Shown here in pieces: positions 21,508 to 34,318 of a stretch of DNA of 64,000 nt. Position 1 is the stretch's first letter, and each line of letters opens with the position of its first letter. The notes below the pieces were generated by a model. It did not search any database. It was not told where the DNA came from and saw only the letters and a list, made by a program, of their open reading frames with translations. A program made the position numbers and the translations under genes. The stretch comes from Pseudophaeomoniella oleicola (Eukaryota > Ascomycota > Eurotiomycetes > Phaeomoniellales > Phaeomoniellaceae): the NCBI GenBank assembly GCA_003868215.1, contig QWDQ01000008.1, forward strand, positions 248,001 through 312,000. Direction: 5' to 3'.

Positions 21508-22600
21508 ATGATTGATTTAGGACTGTCCAAATCATTGTCGACTCTGGTCTCAAGCAAATTCACAGCGGCAGAGAAGTCTGGTCAATTGATATTCTCTTCT
21601 ACTGACGTCGCAGTTGTGCGCTCTTCAAGATGGGTGCCAGTGAGTACAATCAAGCTCTACTCCGTGAGCAACACTCAACTGAATGCTCACGCCTCCTTGA
21701 TAGCTGTTGCCACGTTACTGCCCAGCACTGGCGAAGAAACCAGTCTCGAAAGATACCAAAGATGAAAAGAAACCCAAGCCAGATCCCTTCGACAACCCTC
21801 CTCAAGATCTCCTGATCACATCAGTTCCCACAGCCTCTCCAACGCATCACCTAGTGCTGAACAAGTATCCTATAATCAAGAATCACTTCATACTCTCCAC
21901 TATTCCGTGGAAATCTCAAACAGCTCTTCTCGAACCTGAGGACCTAGCCATCAGCCACGCCCTCCTCCGAACATGGCCGGCGCCAGGCACGCAACGGTCG
22001 TTATTCGCATTTTTCAATTCTGGACCGGATTCTGGGGCTTCTCAACCACATCGGCATGTCCAGTTCCTCCCTGTTGAAGCCATGGCAACCCCTGAATCTG
22101 AATCAGCTGGTTGGCGTCCGGCCATCGAGGCAATGTCCGATGAATGCCAGGACACGGAAGAATATACTGTACAAGCGTGCTCGGCTTTTCCCTTCGCCCA
22201 TTTCGCCTGCAAACTTCCTCCCCATCCGGATCCAAAGACCCTCCATGAGTCTTACTTATCCCTCTATGCTGCGGCCGTGGAAGCAGTCTCGCAGTCAAGC
22301 GCCGACAAATATTCCGCTACTGGCAATGCATCGACGACAGTGAATGATAATATCAGCTATAACCTGGCAATGACCACAAAGGTGATGGCTATCTGTCCCC
22401 GGAAGAGCGAAACTGCGCCTTTGAGTGACGGTGAAGGAGAGGTCGGATTCAACGGCACCATACTAGCAGGCACATGCATGCTCAAAGACGAAGAGGTATG
22501 GAAGAAGATCCTGGACCAGCCGGAGCGCATGGAAGGAGTGTTGGAAGGGATTGGGTTCCCGTTTCCTGCCGAGGCGTCAGGTATACGCGCCGAGACATAG
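21508..22600 (+). CDS. apa2: Ap4A phosphorylase (ATP adenylyltransferase, Apa1/Apa2 type)
   Basis: Two exons, 21508-21639 and 21704-22600, with a 64-bp intron (donor GTGAGT, acceptor GATAG); 342 aa. Exon 1 supplies the N-terminal helical part (LVSSKFTAAEKSGQLIFSST), and exon 2 begins at the family block PRYCPALAKKP. The substrate-binding stretch includes HLVLNKYPIIKNHFILST, FNSGPDSGASQPHRHVQFLP with the catalytic triad H160-x-H162-x-Q164, and a C-terminal YNLAMTTKVMAICPR. These enzymes cleave diadenosine tetraphosphate by phosphorolysis to ATP and ADP, forming an adenylyl-enzyme on the middle His. Length (yeast enzymes about 320-325 aa) and domain order are complete, so it should be active. 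An acidic insert (SETAPLSDGEGE) precedes the conserved NGTILAGT end. The ORF upstream of the ATG is closed. Confidence 0.93.
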
Positions 22601-23565
22601 GTGTTCATCATACACAGACATCTCTCTGGCTCATCCCCATGGACTTTGTACGTAGGGTGATTAGCCCAATATCAGACGAGGTATACATCACCAAGTTCGA
22701 TGAACACGTTATTCATGGGGCCAGGCAATCAGCTCTCCCCCTTCACCCGTGAGCGTCAAATTCACAAATCACCCGCACCAACTCACTGCAGATGGACCGT
22801 CGACTGCTCGTTAGACGCCGTGCAAACAGCTCTATTCACCACCATCACCAGCGGCATGATCAGCCATCTACCTCCCTATCTATCGACCTCTTGATGCAAA
22901 GACAGCAGCAACGCCCATCCTCCTCACGCTAGTATAGCGTATCATATCCCAAACCACCGCACTTTTATGCATTCCGTGCCTTCCTCACGCCTCAATCAGA
23001 CCCCAACCCAACGCAAAAGTACGCATAGTCTTTTCACCCGGACCGCATCAGAACGAAATTTCATCCTGGGTTGGAATTGGTTGTCACAAACAAGCAATCA
23101 GGACACTATTACTGTTTGTGGTGCTGGTGATGTGGTTGCGCGCAAGGAGAAATGAGTGGTGGCAGGCAGCCCATCGACCGGTGGGTATGAACAAACACCG
23201 ACACAGAGACGGTAATTGGTTTATCGTCAATGCATGGAATGGAGACGTACCTACGTAGGTAGGTAGGGTCTTATCATCAGATGGCTACGACTACGGCTAT
23301 AAATCCGTATGTATATATGTCTATACATATCACCGCTGCTTGACAGCGATGAATTGGGACATTGAATACCCATGCATGACCGAGACCGAGTTTATACTGT
23401 GAATATAAATACTCAATTACTTTATAGGCACATGTGCCTACAACTCGTCCTTGTCTTCTTCTTCTTTTCCCGCATCATCTTTCTGCGACCCATCCTACAT
23501 TTTTATATCATCAGGACAGATATCTACCTGTGTAAACTTGTCTGTGAGATGCTAATAACCCCACC

Positions 23566-23592
23566 TATGTATGTATGTATGTATGTATGTAT
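23566..23592. repeat. (TATG)n microsatellite
   Basis: Nearly seven uninterrupted TATG units in the gene desert. Confidence 0.9.
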
Positions 23593-26303
23593 CCTCTCTC
23601 CTCTCCTTCTCCCCCTCCCAGAGCTACATCACACCATACCCTTTCCTCCTACTCCAAGTTCCCGGGGGGAAGTGGAGAAAAGTTCAGGACAGGAGTGGTT
23701 CAGGATATAAGTCAGGATATAAGGTATCTGTGATATACATGTATTACGATCCTAGATGGGGGACTGATTGAGGGAGAATAGTTTACTAGGAAGAAGGGGT
23801 AGTTGATTATGCCGTTACTAGTAGTTTACATCGATTCACGTTGATGCGATAGATGAGGATGGGGGAGAGAGAGGAAGGGGAAGAAGGGTGAAATTGGGTT
23901 GGATTGGGTTGGATTGAAGCCGCTTTGGAGGGCCGGAAAGCGGTGTCTTCTGTTGTATGATATCTAATAACCTATCTGACTCGCGGGTGTATATGGGACT
24001 GCGAGCTTCCGCCTCGCATGCTGGCTTGGGTTGGTTGTCCACTTGGGGAAGTAGATGCCCAATAGGAAGGTAGACGAGTGAGCTCCTAGTTACGAACCTA
24101 AGGTGACAAACTTTACCGTCATCCTGGGTCGACCACCCGCCTGGAAGGTTGGGGGCTGAGAACTGTCGGGGAAGAGGATGCCCCAGTCATGACTTGGGTA
24201 GTAATTAAGGATTTTACCTCGAGAAGAAAAAAGGGTGTTCTAGAAGGAGAACAATTTAATTGGAGGGTTCGTACCGTTTGTACAACGCGGGAAGGGGTAA
24301 ATGATCGATTACGACGCTTCGAAGATGCGAGGCTTGAAAGAATGAAGATCAATCAACTCGTGATGCGATAAAACTCCGGTTCGTGTAAGGATTCTGGAAG
24401 CTAAGCTCGTGCGCGTACGAGGATCTCGGATCTCATGAGACAGGGGGCTGCACGGGTGAAACTGAGAGAAGGAGGCAACCCCTTTTGCTGACAATGAAAT
24501 GTTCGTCCCAGGTAGATCGCATATGCATGGAAAAGGGGATAGAGTCGTAACGATGGTAAGCCACCTAATATATATGCCCTGTAATGGCAACTTGTTGTAT
24601 GCTCAGGTAGTAAACAAGGCACTCACTGTTGAATCCCTGTATGCACCAATTTGCCAGCACAGGAGATCATTGTATGTGAACAGCATGGTTTCACATGGAA
24701 GGCAGGCAGAACCTTGGTAGAAGACATCTATCGTCCACGCGAGGTTGCAATGCAGACCTGGGTGCAGGGGGTCTGCCTCGAGATCGAATCTAGGATTCCA
24801 AGTCTTTGGGTATGTTCGGCCCCCAGACTCGATTTTTCTAATGCTGTGCGGGAATTCGGATTATATTGTTCCAAATCCATTTGGAATAGCTCCCAGCACT
24901 AGGTATCCAGCGTGATCTCAGCTTGATATCTGCAAACATAGTACGGAATGAATGTTGAATCGGCTACTCTCATAACACGTCTGGTTCATGTCGCTAGAGT
25001 GATTGATAAAGGATAGACCATGTCTGGCGACCCGTGTGGCTTCCTACTATCATCAAATAGAGAAGCGACCGAGGTTGTTGATGGACAATGAGTCTCCTGC
25101 ACATGCTCGGTGATACTCATTTCAGCGTCGGACGACCCAAAAGGATCCCCATTCCCTTCGCCTGTCCAAAGGAGAGCGACGAGGCGATAAGCCGTTGGAC
25201 GATATCCGGAGTTACTGCTTGCTTACAAGGCATGACCCTGAGTCAGTAACAGGGGTGGGGGTACGAGAGGGTGGGGTGAGGCCGTTCAGGGGCATCGTAT
25301 ATACACGTGTCTCTCGGTACCAGGGGAGTGACTGAGTTTGTTTCATATCCTCGGGCACTCTAGATAGAGTAGAAAGTGAGAGGATCCTCACTTGACCAGT
25401 CACAGCAGAGTGCAATAGCGAGATTGATCGCTGATTCTTGACACCTATGACGATAAGCGACAAGGATTGAATAGGCATAGTTGACAAGAGGGGAATAGAT
25501 AGACTTCCACTTCCAATAAGAGCAAGGATTGATGATTCGGTAGTTAGCGTATGATCACTTGAGATAAGTTACTGCAATGGACAACAATCATTTGGACCGA
25601 TACAGCCTTGATCTTGACCGCAACGGAAGAGGAGAGGGACAGCAGAACGGAGATGTGATAGGAAAGGACTAGTCGGTGTAGAGGGAAACGAAATGTCGTC
25701 AAGAGCTAGTTATGGATGGATGATGAAAGAATGATTCAACGGGCGAGGCTGTGTGCATGTGCAGGAGAGAAGAAGAGAGGAGACGAGATAGTATTTTGGA
25801 ACTTAGCCATCACTATTGTTAGTTGGTACTGATGTAGTCAAGTAAGATGCACGAGGCACAGAGATGCAATGCAATAGACCGGAAGTGGATAATCGTTAAT
25901 GCGAGGGTAACAGTTAGCAGACCGTGAAAGGACGCTAACGGGGTGGAATGGATTAATATTAGTCCGTCATGTGGTCTAAGCCCCCCCGAGCGTGGCTTAT
26001 ACCTTACCTTAGCCTTTGCCGTTTCCTGCTACCTTTTCCATCCCTGCTCGCCTGCTATTGAAGCGGTGTATTTTTGGTGTGGACCGACGTGGTTATGACG
26101 CCGGCGAGCCAATGACTATGGGTGACATGGCCGAGCAGGTGCATTGGTCTAAGGCTGAGGACGCTTCAACCCAATCACTGCCTCCTTGTCCTCGCATAGG
26201 TACCGCGGATGTGACCGCCCAAACCAGGTTGATGGTATCGGCTCCTCGCGCCTTCACCGAATTAGAGGTGCTGGCATGGGGACAGAAGAGCGGTCGATGC
26301 ACA

Positions 26304-26315
26304 TACTACGTAGTA
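26304..26315. repeat. TACTACGTAGTA palindrome, copy 2
   Basis: Perfect 12-bp inverted repeat in the gene desert. Confidence 0.85.
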
Positions 26316-26503
26316 AGAGTATTGTAAGTCGTTCCCACCAGCTCAACCTTACCAACAGGATACCGTAACACCCGTCGTGTAATTTATGAGGTTGCTATTC
26401 TGCCCTACCGGACATGTCTGCAATTTGCCTGTTCGACCAATCGCGCCATCGAATCACCCTTTACTACGTATTAGTACGTCCGTACTGTCAATCATAATCC
26501 ATT

Positions 26504-26515
26504 TACTACGTAGTA
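26504..26515. repeat. TACTACGTAGTA palindrome, copy 3
   Basis: Perfect 12-bp inverted repeat, 200 bp from copy 2. Confidence 0.85.
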
Positions 26516-26571
26516 TTTCCTCGACCCCTGTAGCCCCGCCAAAGGAAAAAAAGAAGGATCGACTACAGTAC

Positions 26572-26587
26572 TACTACGTACGTAGTA
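26572..26587. repeat. Extended palindrome TACTACGTACGTAGTA
   Basis: Perfect 16-bp inverted repeat that contains the same arms with four extra central bases; an imperfect relative follows near 26704. Confidence 0.85.
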
Positions 26588-27879
26588 TGATCAAGAGCAG
26601 TCAAATGCCGAGTTCTTATTTGTCCACGTTGCCTATCCTGGATCACCGGGATGGTCGTCCACTTTCCGAATCTGGCCTGGGAATGACAAGGGCACTGTGT
26701 ACTGCTACGTACTATGTAGTAGCGGCTTGGGGTGATTGTTGGCCCGTGGTCGGACAGCAAAAATAATTATCCGCTCATTGTGATTCCAAATTCTTTTTCG
26801 CTGAGACCAAATAGTGATCCCCGCCGTAGCCATCCGTCATGCAGACTATGCCAACGCTAGTATCAACCAAGCCCTTGAGATCTTATACGTATCCTACTAC
26901 GATACCTACTCACGCGTGCCAATGTTGTCAGAGACTATATTGTAGTTCATTCTTTGTTGTTGACGTTGGGATTTGGGTGTCTATATGGTATTCTCTCATC
27001 GTAGCATAGTGGCAGTGCCCGGGAGAGTGGACGTAGCAAACGACCTAACATACCTAGCAATGATGATATACACCCTGTTGGGCCAATTGTACTCGGTCTC
27101 ATTGTTTGCCCTTGAGCATCATTGATAGCTTCCCACCTTTTTAGCTTGCCGTCACCGGCATTTCTAATTAAATGAAGAACGGCATCTACTGTGGTGAACA
27201 TCCATACCTCTAATGAGATTAAGAAGTCGAAGACGGGTTGTCGCGTTGTTCATGAAACTACCACCTTTTGGTCGAGACACTAGTCCAAACGCTTCAAAGG
27301 AAAGTGCATATAGCTCGAAGATAGCGAGAGGAACAACCTGCCGTCGAATCTAATGGTTGCTGAAGTACATACACACCACAGCGGGAATCTATCCAGCAGT
27401 AAATCGTGAGGATGCTCAGTCATAGCTACCGTGAGGTGCGATAACAGAAAAGCGACACCTAGCACCAGTCAGGTAACGCAACACAGTAATTTCAATACCA
27501 CTGATTCTGACGGTACAGTAAGGTATCTTCGTTAACCTTTAGAAATTTCTCTGCAGGAACCTCACCCTGCTCCCTCTCGCCCTGTTCGTGGATTTGTAGG
27601 GCAGAGCCACCGACCCCTTGTCTAGCGCAACACCGGCGATGCGGATGATGAGGTGATCAAGTCTTGGATTGACTGTAGGACCCGTTCAATAATAATTAGC
27701 TGCGAAGCTGGCAATGCTCGTACCATAGTACACCCCACCCTCTTACAGTACCTACAACTATGCTACTACTACGGTAAGTACACTGGGACCCTTGCAAAAA
27801 GCCCCAGTCCTTGAGAAAGCGGAGTTCGACTGAACGATCACAGCCTAGCAGACGAAGAAGCAAAAGAAGAAGCGTAAAA

Positions 27880-27890
27880 GTATATACACA
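27880..27890 (+). promoter_or_regulatory. Possible TATA element for the C2H2 factor
   Basis: GTATATACACA sits at the start of a CT-rich stretch about 700 bp before the factor's ATG, an arrangement common for regulators with long leaders. No direct support. Confidence 0.25.
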
Positions 27891-28590
27891 CTCTACTTCT
27901 TTCTCGCGAAAACGCTATCGCTGACGCCGAGTCGCACACACTCATCCCTCTCACTCTGCCTACCTTGTCGCAACCCACCCGCACCCACTAATCAATCCTG
28001 GTCCGACTAAAGGACATCTAAGATACTCTACGCTCATCTCTCTGTACCGGCATCCTCCTGCTGCATCCGCAAGAGGGAAGGTTTGGTGTGGGCATGCCGT
28101 CAAACTTGAACAACCATGCTGCGCATCATCTCTTCATAAAGTAATAAGGTACCCTGCGCTGAGTACTTAACGTTACCTTCATTTCTCACATGCACCATAT
28201 CTCTGGTTTCGTCAAAGTCGTGTTTCTCTCTTGAGATCAGCTCCCAGCTTTTTCGACATATAATATCCTCTTTTCGCCCCATCTCATTTCACTGACTCTG
28301 AAAATTCTTTGAAACATCCCCAGACACAACCACCCGGGCAGGAGTACTCTCTTCATAACATATCTTTTGTCCTACCAACCTTTGCGACATCCCCGACCCC
28401 TACTACTAGGTACTCTGCCATATCACTTCGACTCTGTTACCTCTGGTCTCCCTTTCATTGTTCAAGGGAAAGGGGAATACAGAGAGAATCAGCTTTGCCA
28501 TAACGAGCAATTGCTATCATTTCCTGAAACGGAAATACTTTCGCAGATCTCAACCCGGATGAACGAAAAGTCACCGGTAGCCGCTCTGCA

Positions 28591-30996
28591 ATGATCGCTG
28601 TGGATTCATTTCGTCAAAGACGCCTATTTGCGGATCCGATTAGTATGGACCAAGGGCTAAATGATCCCCTGAATGGCATGGCATTCAACGAGTTCAGCTG
28701 TTATACCTCAAATGCGAGCCTTCCAACACTTCCGTATTCCTATCTTGAACTTCAGACTTCGGTTGATGGCCCACCTGCGGAGGTTATAGCCGGAAACTAC
28801 CTCGAAGCCACTAGATACGGCAGTGCCGAACATCCCCCGTCCTCGCTTTCCTCCATCTCAGCTCAGTCAATACCGAGTGCTACCTCCTCGACGGCTGGCT
28901 CCCCATACTCTGGACCAACGCATATGGTACCTCGATACCAAGACACCTGGCCCACCTCTCATCAGGGAGTCAGCTTGGATCCAGCGATCGTGACTTCTGG
29001 AAATTATGGTCTTGATTTCGGTACTGCTGATTTTGACCGTGAGATCAAGCTAAACATGCAAAACAAGGCAGGTCTTGATGGCGTCGGTAAGTCAACGATG
29101 ATCTCCTCGTCCTCCCAAAGTCCACCTTGTCGGACTACTGCATCTGGTTGCATCAATCTCCCTGTTCGCACTGTCAACTGTTTCTCTTCGTCCAGCACTG
29201 GCCCAGAGGCGGATGCTGTCTCGGAAGATGTCGTGATGATTGATATGATACTTGATCGTGCCAATCAGAACATCAACCTAGACAGACACTTAAATGCCCT
29301 CGCGTCGGCTAGGTCGTTGGTCACTTCGGTCCTGCCAAGCGAGAAGACGCATCCGTCCTCATGTAAGAAGAGCTATGATGATGTGGATGTGTTCAAAACA
29401 CTTTCAATGCCAGCTTCAATTATGACACCCATTACACCTCAACCCATCTCTTCCCATCCAATGGAAAATTTCCTCCCGTCTTTGAACTATCTTGTTGGTT
29501 TCCTTGAGTCTTTTGTCAAGCGTATTTGAATGCCTGACTATATCAAACCATGTTACGCAGCAGCGCTAATGATGTTTCCAGACCCGTCGATGATCAATCC
29601 CCCACACGCTTCTGGCATGCAGCAAAATATCTACTTCGCAGGCGAGGGAATGTACCCTGACATGAAGCCCAATAGCTTTTCTTCTTACTCGCCCATCCCT
29701 TCTCCTACATCACAACACCTCAACTTCGCAACCACGTATACCAATTCACAATTCCCCTCAAACCAATCGCCTCGTTCAGCTTTCAACATGCCAGGTCAAT
29801 CCACTGTCCATCGAGAACCCTCTGTTGTGTCCGAGCATTCATACGGGTCATATCAAAGCCCAAGCTCTGCAAATTTTGAAATAGATGAAGAGGGCCGCCA
29901 AAGGGGCAGATGTCCTCACCCGGACTGTGGCAAAGTCTTCAAAGACCTGAAGGCACACATGCTCACCCACCAGTCCGAGCGACCTGAGAAGTGCCCGATT
30001 GTGACATGCGAGTATAACCAAAAAGGGTTCGCCCGCAAGTACGACAAAAACCGGCACACGTTGACGCACTACAAGGGTACCATGGTGTGCGGTTTCTGCC
30101 CAGGCTCTGGCTCCGCCGCGGAGAAAAGCTTCAACAGAGCTGATGTCTTCAAAAGGCATCTGACAACTCTACATGGTGTCGAGCAGACACCGCCGAACAG
30201 CAGGAAGCGAGCACCTGGCTCCAACAAGAAGCTTTCCAGCTACTGCGAAGACGCAACCGGGAAATGCTCTACATGCTCTGAAACCTTTGATAATGCTCAA
30301 GACTTCTATGAGCATTTGGACGATTGCGTCCTGCGCGTTGTACAGCAAGAGGATCCCTCTGAAGCTATCAATCATCAACACCTAACTCAGATCTCAGCCG
30401 ATGACGAGGTCAAGAAGACTTTAGATCGTAACATGCTTACGCAATCAGAACCAATCGTCCTTGGTAGCCAGGAGGACTCCGATAACGACGAAGACGAGCA
30501 AGAAGAAGAAGTTGAAGCTACCAGTACCAACAATCCCAGGTCTGGAAAAGGCATGATCAAGGCAGAAAAGAAGGCAGAAAAGCGCGCAGCCCATAATCGA
30601 GTAGTGCTTGGCACTAATGTGGCCATCAGAAAGGCAAGCGGCGGTGCACGCAGAGGGCTCACTTATTCCAAGGGAGGTGTCCCATTGGCCAGTAAGAGTC
30701 GCAAGAAGAGAGAGCATTATCCAGCATCCTGGGGCTTGTCTTCAGACAAAATGAAGATGAAAAAGCGCGTCCTCTGCGTATATGACGGTCCCCGCAGACT
30801 GTGGAAGGATGACATGATGCTCGACAGTGAATTCGAAGTTCGCATGAAACTTGCTGATGGCAAATCATATGTGACCGATCTCGATGTCGAGACACTCAAG
30901 CGAGCAGAAGCCCTCCACGGAGCTACCGAGGAGGAAAAGGGACCTTGGATTCCTGACCACCAGACATTTGACATCAATGAATTGATGATGGCTTAA
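28591..30996 (+). CDS. C2H2 zinc-finger transcription factor
   Basis: One long frame from ATG 28591 to TAA 30996 is interrupted by a single in-frame TGA at 29527-29529, which sits inside a likely short intron. The best candidates, all keeping frame, are 29522-29560 (39 bp, donor GTATTT), 29522-29563 (42 bp), or 29498-29560 (63 bp, donor GTTTCC). The product is about 780-788 aa. A Ser/Thr/Pro-rich N-terminal half precedes the zinc-finger block near residues 425-505: CPHPDCGKVFKDLKAHMLTH, CPIVTCEYNQKGFARKYDKNRH and CGFCPGSGSAAEKSFNRADVFKRH. A degenerate finger (CSTCSETFDNAQDFYEHLDDC), an acidic stretch, a basic stretch and a conserved-looking C-terminus (GPWIPDHQTFDINELMMA) follow. The third finger has a long Cys-to-His insert. 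It resembles a conserved Pezizomycotina C2H2 family, but I cannot name an orthologue. Nuclear DNA binding is inferred. Confidence 0.85.
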
Positions 30997-31507
30997 TGAG
31001 TCTGCCGTCTTCGCATGTCACAATTGATGTATATTATGATTGATTGGAAGCGTTTGAGCGACTCATTGTCATTCTGGGTATTTTAGACCAGCTCCTTACC
31101 ATGGGCAAAGTACCTGTCTCTACACTTATTGTTTAGTACGCTGAGGTGGCATCATCAAGTTCCAAAAACTAGGGCAGCGCTGGTCGCTAATAGCTAGATA
31201 GTGAATGAGTGAATACTTGAACGATAGTGCTTCTTGTGGCTAACTCTCCACGACTCCCATCTTGGAGACATAGTTGTACAATGAGTGAGATATCGATAAT
31301 CAGAGCAAGCCGTTGTGTCACTGTTCTTGTAGATAGCAGTAGAGTAATTAATAGTGGCCTCGTCCCTTATCGCCCGCCGCATGAGCTGGACGATTGTGGG
31401 GAAAGCTCTCCATATCAATCATCGACTCTAATGTTTCTTGTCCTATCAGTGCAGCTTCCTCTCGATGCTCGGAATGCGTCCAGTCTAGATCTAGTCATAC
31501 AGTCAGT
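30997..31507. other. Intergenic spacer
   Basis: 3' flank of the C2H2 gene and promoter of the CSN1 gene. No other feature seen. Confidence 0.35.
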
Positions 31508-33051
31508 ATGGAGGACACGAACGGCTCTGACGGCCGGACATATTCTCAAGTGCTTGTCCACGGTACAGTATTCACCGCAGCCTTAGTCATCTCGATCACT
31601 GACACTGCGTTGCGCAGAGGCTCCAAAGTTCGATCTTGATTCCTACATCTCGAATTACTCCGGTACGTGCCTGAAGGCTTTATGTAGTATCTTTCTAAGT
31701 TCTTAGCAGGCCGTACAAAATTCGATCGCCTGTTGCTGATTGGCACTTGCTCTGCGGCTCTAGGCCCTGAAGCCTTAAGAGCTGCTGTCATAGAAGCTAA
31801 GAATGGCAGTGATATCAAGAGGTATGAGGTCGCATTACAGGCCTTGCAGAAGATAGATCCATCGGCGCCGGAAGCGATACCAGACAAGGATTGGGTTGAG
31901 AGAAAAAAGAAGCAAAACGCAGCTGAGACACAAAGATTAGAGCAAGAGCTAAAGGGCTACAAAAACAATCTCATCAAGGAGAGCATAAGAGTGAGTACTC
32001 AGCCTCATTGGATGTGGATATGTCTTGCTAATTATGATAGATGGGCAATGAAGATCTCGGTTTTCATTACCACCAGATCGGTGACCTTAGTGCTGCCACA
32101 AAGGCATACGGACGGATGCGTGACTACTGCACGACACCGGCCCATATCGCTTCAATGTCATTCCGGATCATACAAGTATCTATCGACCGTGGCGACTGGC
32201 TCTCGGTCATGTCAAACGTTCACAAGATAAAGAACCTACAAGTCCGGCCGGAAGAGGACGAGAGGAATGCACCCCGAGTAACAGCCGCTCAAGCGCTGTC
32301 GCATATGGCTCAGGGCCATTATCATGAGGCAGCGCTCAATTTCTTGCAGATCAACCCTTCACTTACTGACACTTACACCGAAGTCATTACCTCGAACGAT
32401 GTCGCCGTCTACGGCGGCCTTTGTGCCCTTGCATCGATGAGTCGCAACGAACTTACAAGCAAAGTTCTTGACTCAACGTCATTTCGGCAATTCCTGGAGT
32501 TAGAACCCCATATTAGACGTGCCATATCGTTCTTCTGCTCTTCGAAGTTCAGCCAGTGCTTGGAAATTCTCGAAGCATACCGTGCAGATTACCTTCTTGA
32601 TCTTCACCTACAAGCACACGTTCAAAACATCTATTCGGCGGTCCGCAGTAAGGCTATTGTGTCTTACTTTGCCCCGTTCTCACGTGTTACCCTCTCGTCT
32701 ATGGCGCAAGTATTCTTCCCAGCAGTGACGGACAGCAATCTCGTCGATGATGAGCTCATTTCTATGATCGAACGCGGTACCCTAGATGCCAAAATAGATC
32801 TTGAGAAACGAGTGCTCGTTTCAAAAGAAAGAAGTGTTAGAGCGGATGTCCACGAAAATGCTCTCAAAACAGTTGAAGCCTTTACACAGGAAGCTCACAT
32901 GAAAATCTTGAGAATGAACGCCTCTGCTGCAGGCATTGAGGTCAGGGCACCAGCGAAGAGAGATAACATACCGAACATAGGAGCTGCAGGAGATATTCTG
33001 GAACAAGGAAGGCCACTGGGGCGCGCTGGCGGTGCTCGTAGTGGTCGATAG
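31508..33051 (+). CDS. csn1: COP9 signalosome subunit 1 (CSN1/CsnA), PCI domain
   Basis: Four exons: 31508-31562, 31618-31662, 31710-31990 and 32041-33051, with introns of 47-55 bp; the junctions close in frame to 463 aa. The N-terminus reads MEDTNGSDG, then EAPKFDLDSYISNYSGRTKFDRLLLIG, the family's opening helical repeat. Tetratricopeptide-like helices follow (MGNEDLGFHYHQIGDLSAATKAYGRMRDYC). The PCI domain lies at about residues 290-390 (YRADYLLDLHLQAHVQNIYSAVRSKAIVSYFAPFSRV, then DDELISMIERGTLDAKID). CSN1 is a scaffold subunit of the COP9 signalosome, which removes Nedd8 from cullins and so tunes SCF ubiquitin ligases. In Aspergillus it is needed for light control and sexual development. 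The length agrees with fungal CSN1. The C-terminus ends in a Gly/Arg-rich tail. Confidence 0.93.
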
Positions 33052-33714
33052 TTTCTGTCACGAGATCAGCAAAAAGACATGAGGAACGAAATAACGAAAT
33101 GTCTAAAGGCCCCTTTTATCAGCAACATTACGGATGCTGTTCTTCCACGATAAAGCCGCAATGCTAGCAATTCCACCCTTCAAACATCACCAAGCATCGG
33201 AGTAGAAAGATTTGAGTCTCTACAAATAGCATCCTCCAGGAAATTAGGCTTGACAGAGACACGCTGTGCAAATTAACAATTTCCTGTTCATTTTGCAATC
33301 CATTTTTGCCTGACGTACTCCAAACTATGACTGTTCTCACATATGCTTGATACCAGCTGGACCCGGAAGCGGACACTCTTATCCCAACACTGCAACAGAG
33401 GCGAGATTCGTCAACAACTTATCCCAACTACTATTGCCTGGCAAAACGGACACCCGTAGGGTACTAGCAGTCTTCTAACATGGCCCTCATCGTCTTTTTA
33501 AAAAACGAGAAGGCGACCAAAACTAAAGCAGGACACGAAAATCACCAGGATGGAAACCATATCGATAGCTTTTTTAGATGACTAGTCAAGGTACGAGGTA
33601 TTAGTAGTCAAGTCAACCTCGCCAGGTACTTACTGTCCGGTCGGCCTACTAATTAGCTCTGTCTGACACAAAGACTTTTTCGGAAAACATCATACATACA
33701 CATCATAAGAGAGC

Positions 33715-33742
33715 AGAAGAAGAAGAAGAAGAAGAAGAAGAG
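33715..33742. repeat. (GAA)n microsatellite
   Basis: About nine AGA/GAA units in the convergent spacer. Confidence 0.85.
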
Positions 33743-33893
33743 AAAGAAGAATATATATATACATATTTTTCCCAACATCCCCTTGACCTGGGCCCAGACC
33801 TACCCTTCCTCAAGCTATTAAATTCCATGTACCTTTGCTATTAGGTTGGCTACCTCCTAGTCAATATAGGCACGTAAGTAACTGTATCTAAAC

Positions 33894-33894
<1 letters not shown>

Positions 33895-33938
<44 letters not shown>
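33895..33938. repeat. (CT)n microsatellite
   Basis: About 22 CT units with one TTT interruption, flowing into a short CA run. Confidence 0.85.
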
Positions 33939-33945
<7 letters not shown>

Positions 33946-34054
33946 CCCCTTATTCCCTTTTCTGATGCGTCAAGAGACGACGAGGGCCTCGTGCCTGCTA
34001 GATATGTACCTAGCATATTTACGATATCAGGTAAATAGATGAATGGGATGAGAT

Positions 34055-34075
34055 AGTCAGTCAGTCAGTCAGTCA
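34055..34075. repeat. (AGTC)5 microsatellite
   Basis: Five AGTC units in the convergent spacer. Confidence 0.8.
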
Positions 34076-34318
34076 GAGTGACCAATAATTACTATATTCT
34101 ACTTACTACAAGTCCGCTGCGACTCGTAGAGATTTTAAATTTTAGAAAGTTTGAAATCCGACCGACTGACAGATCGTTCATTCGTTCGTTCGGCATGTAG
34201 GTATTTATCTCGCTTTACGGAAAAGAAGAAGAGAGAAGGAAGGAAGGAAAATGTAATGGGTTGAGTAAGATGATTTAATTTACAAGCAGTCATGATCAAA
34301 TCGGTCAAAGTCGAAAAT

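Larger units (their letters stand above)
22601..28590. other. 6-kb gene desert
   Basis: No supported gene in about 6 kb. Contents: a (TATG)n repeat at 23566-23592; a cluster of TACTACGTAGTA palindromes and variants between 26300 and 26720; and, from about 27880 on, a pyrimidine-rich stretch that probably forms the long leader and promoter of the C2H2 factor. Short frames across the region have neither domains nor consistent splice structure. Confidence 0.5.
33052..34318. other. Convergent intergenic spacer with microsatellites
   Basis: Lies between the 3' ends of csn1 (plus) and hrd1 (minus). Contains (GAA)n at about 33715-33742, an imperfect (CT)n at about 33895-33938 that runs into CACACAC, and (AGTC)5 at about 34055-34075. 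No gene. Confidence 0.5.

Noticed and set aside
22601-28590. Transposon or virus-derived elements in the 6-kb desert
   Set aside because: No reverse transcriptase, integrase, transposase or capsid-like segments and no long terminal repeats could be seen in any frame.
29530-30996. Treating the zinc-finger half as a separate gene starting at the ATG right after the TGA
   Set aside because: Both halves are in the same frame, the stop lies within a GT/AG segment divisible by three, and there is no promoter-like sequence between them. One spliced gene is simpler.
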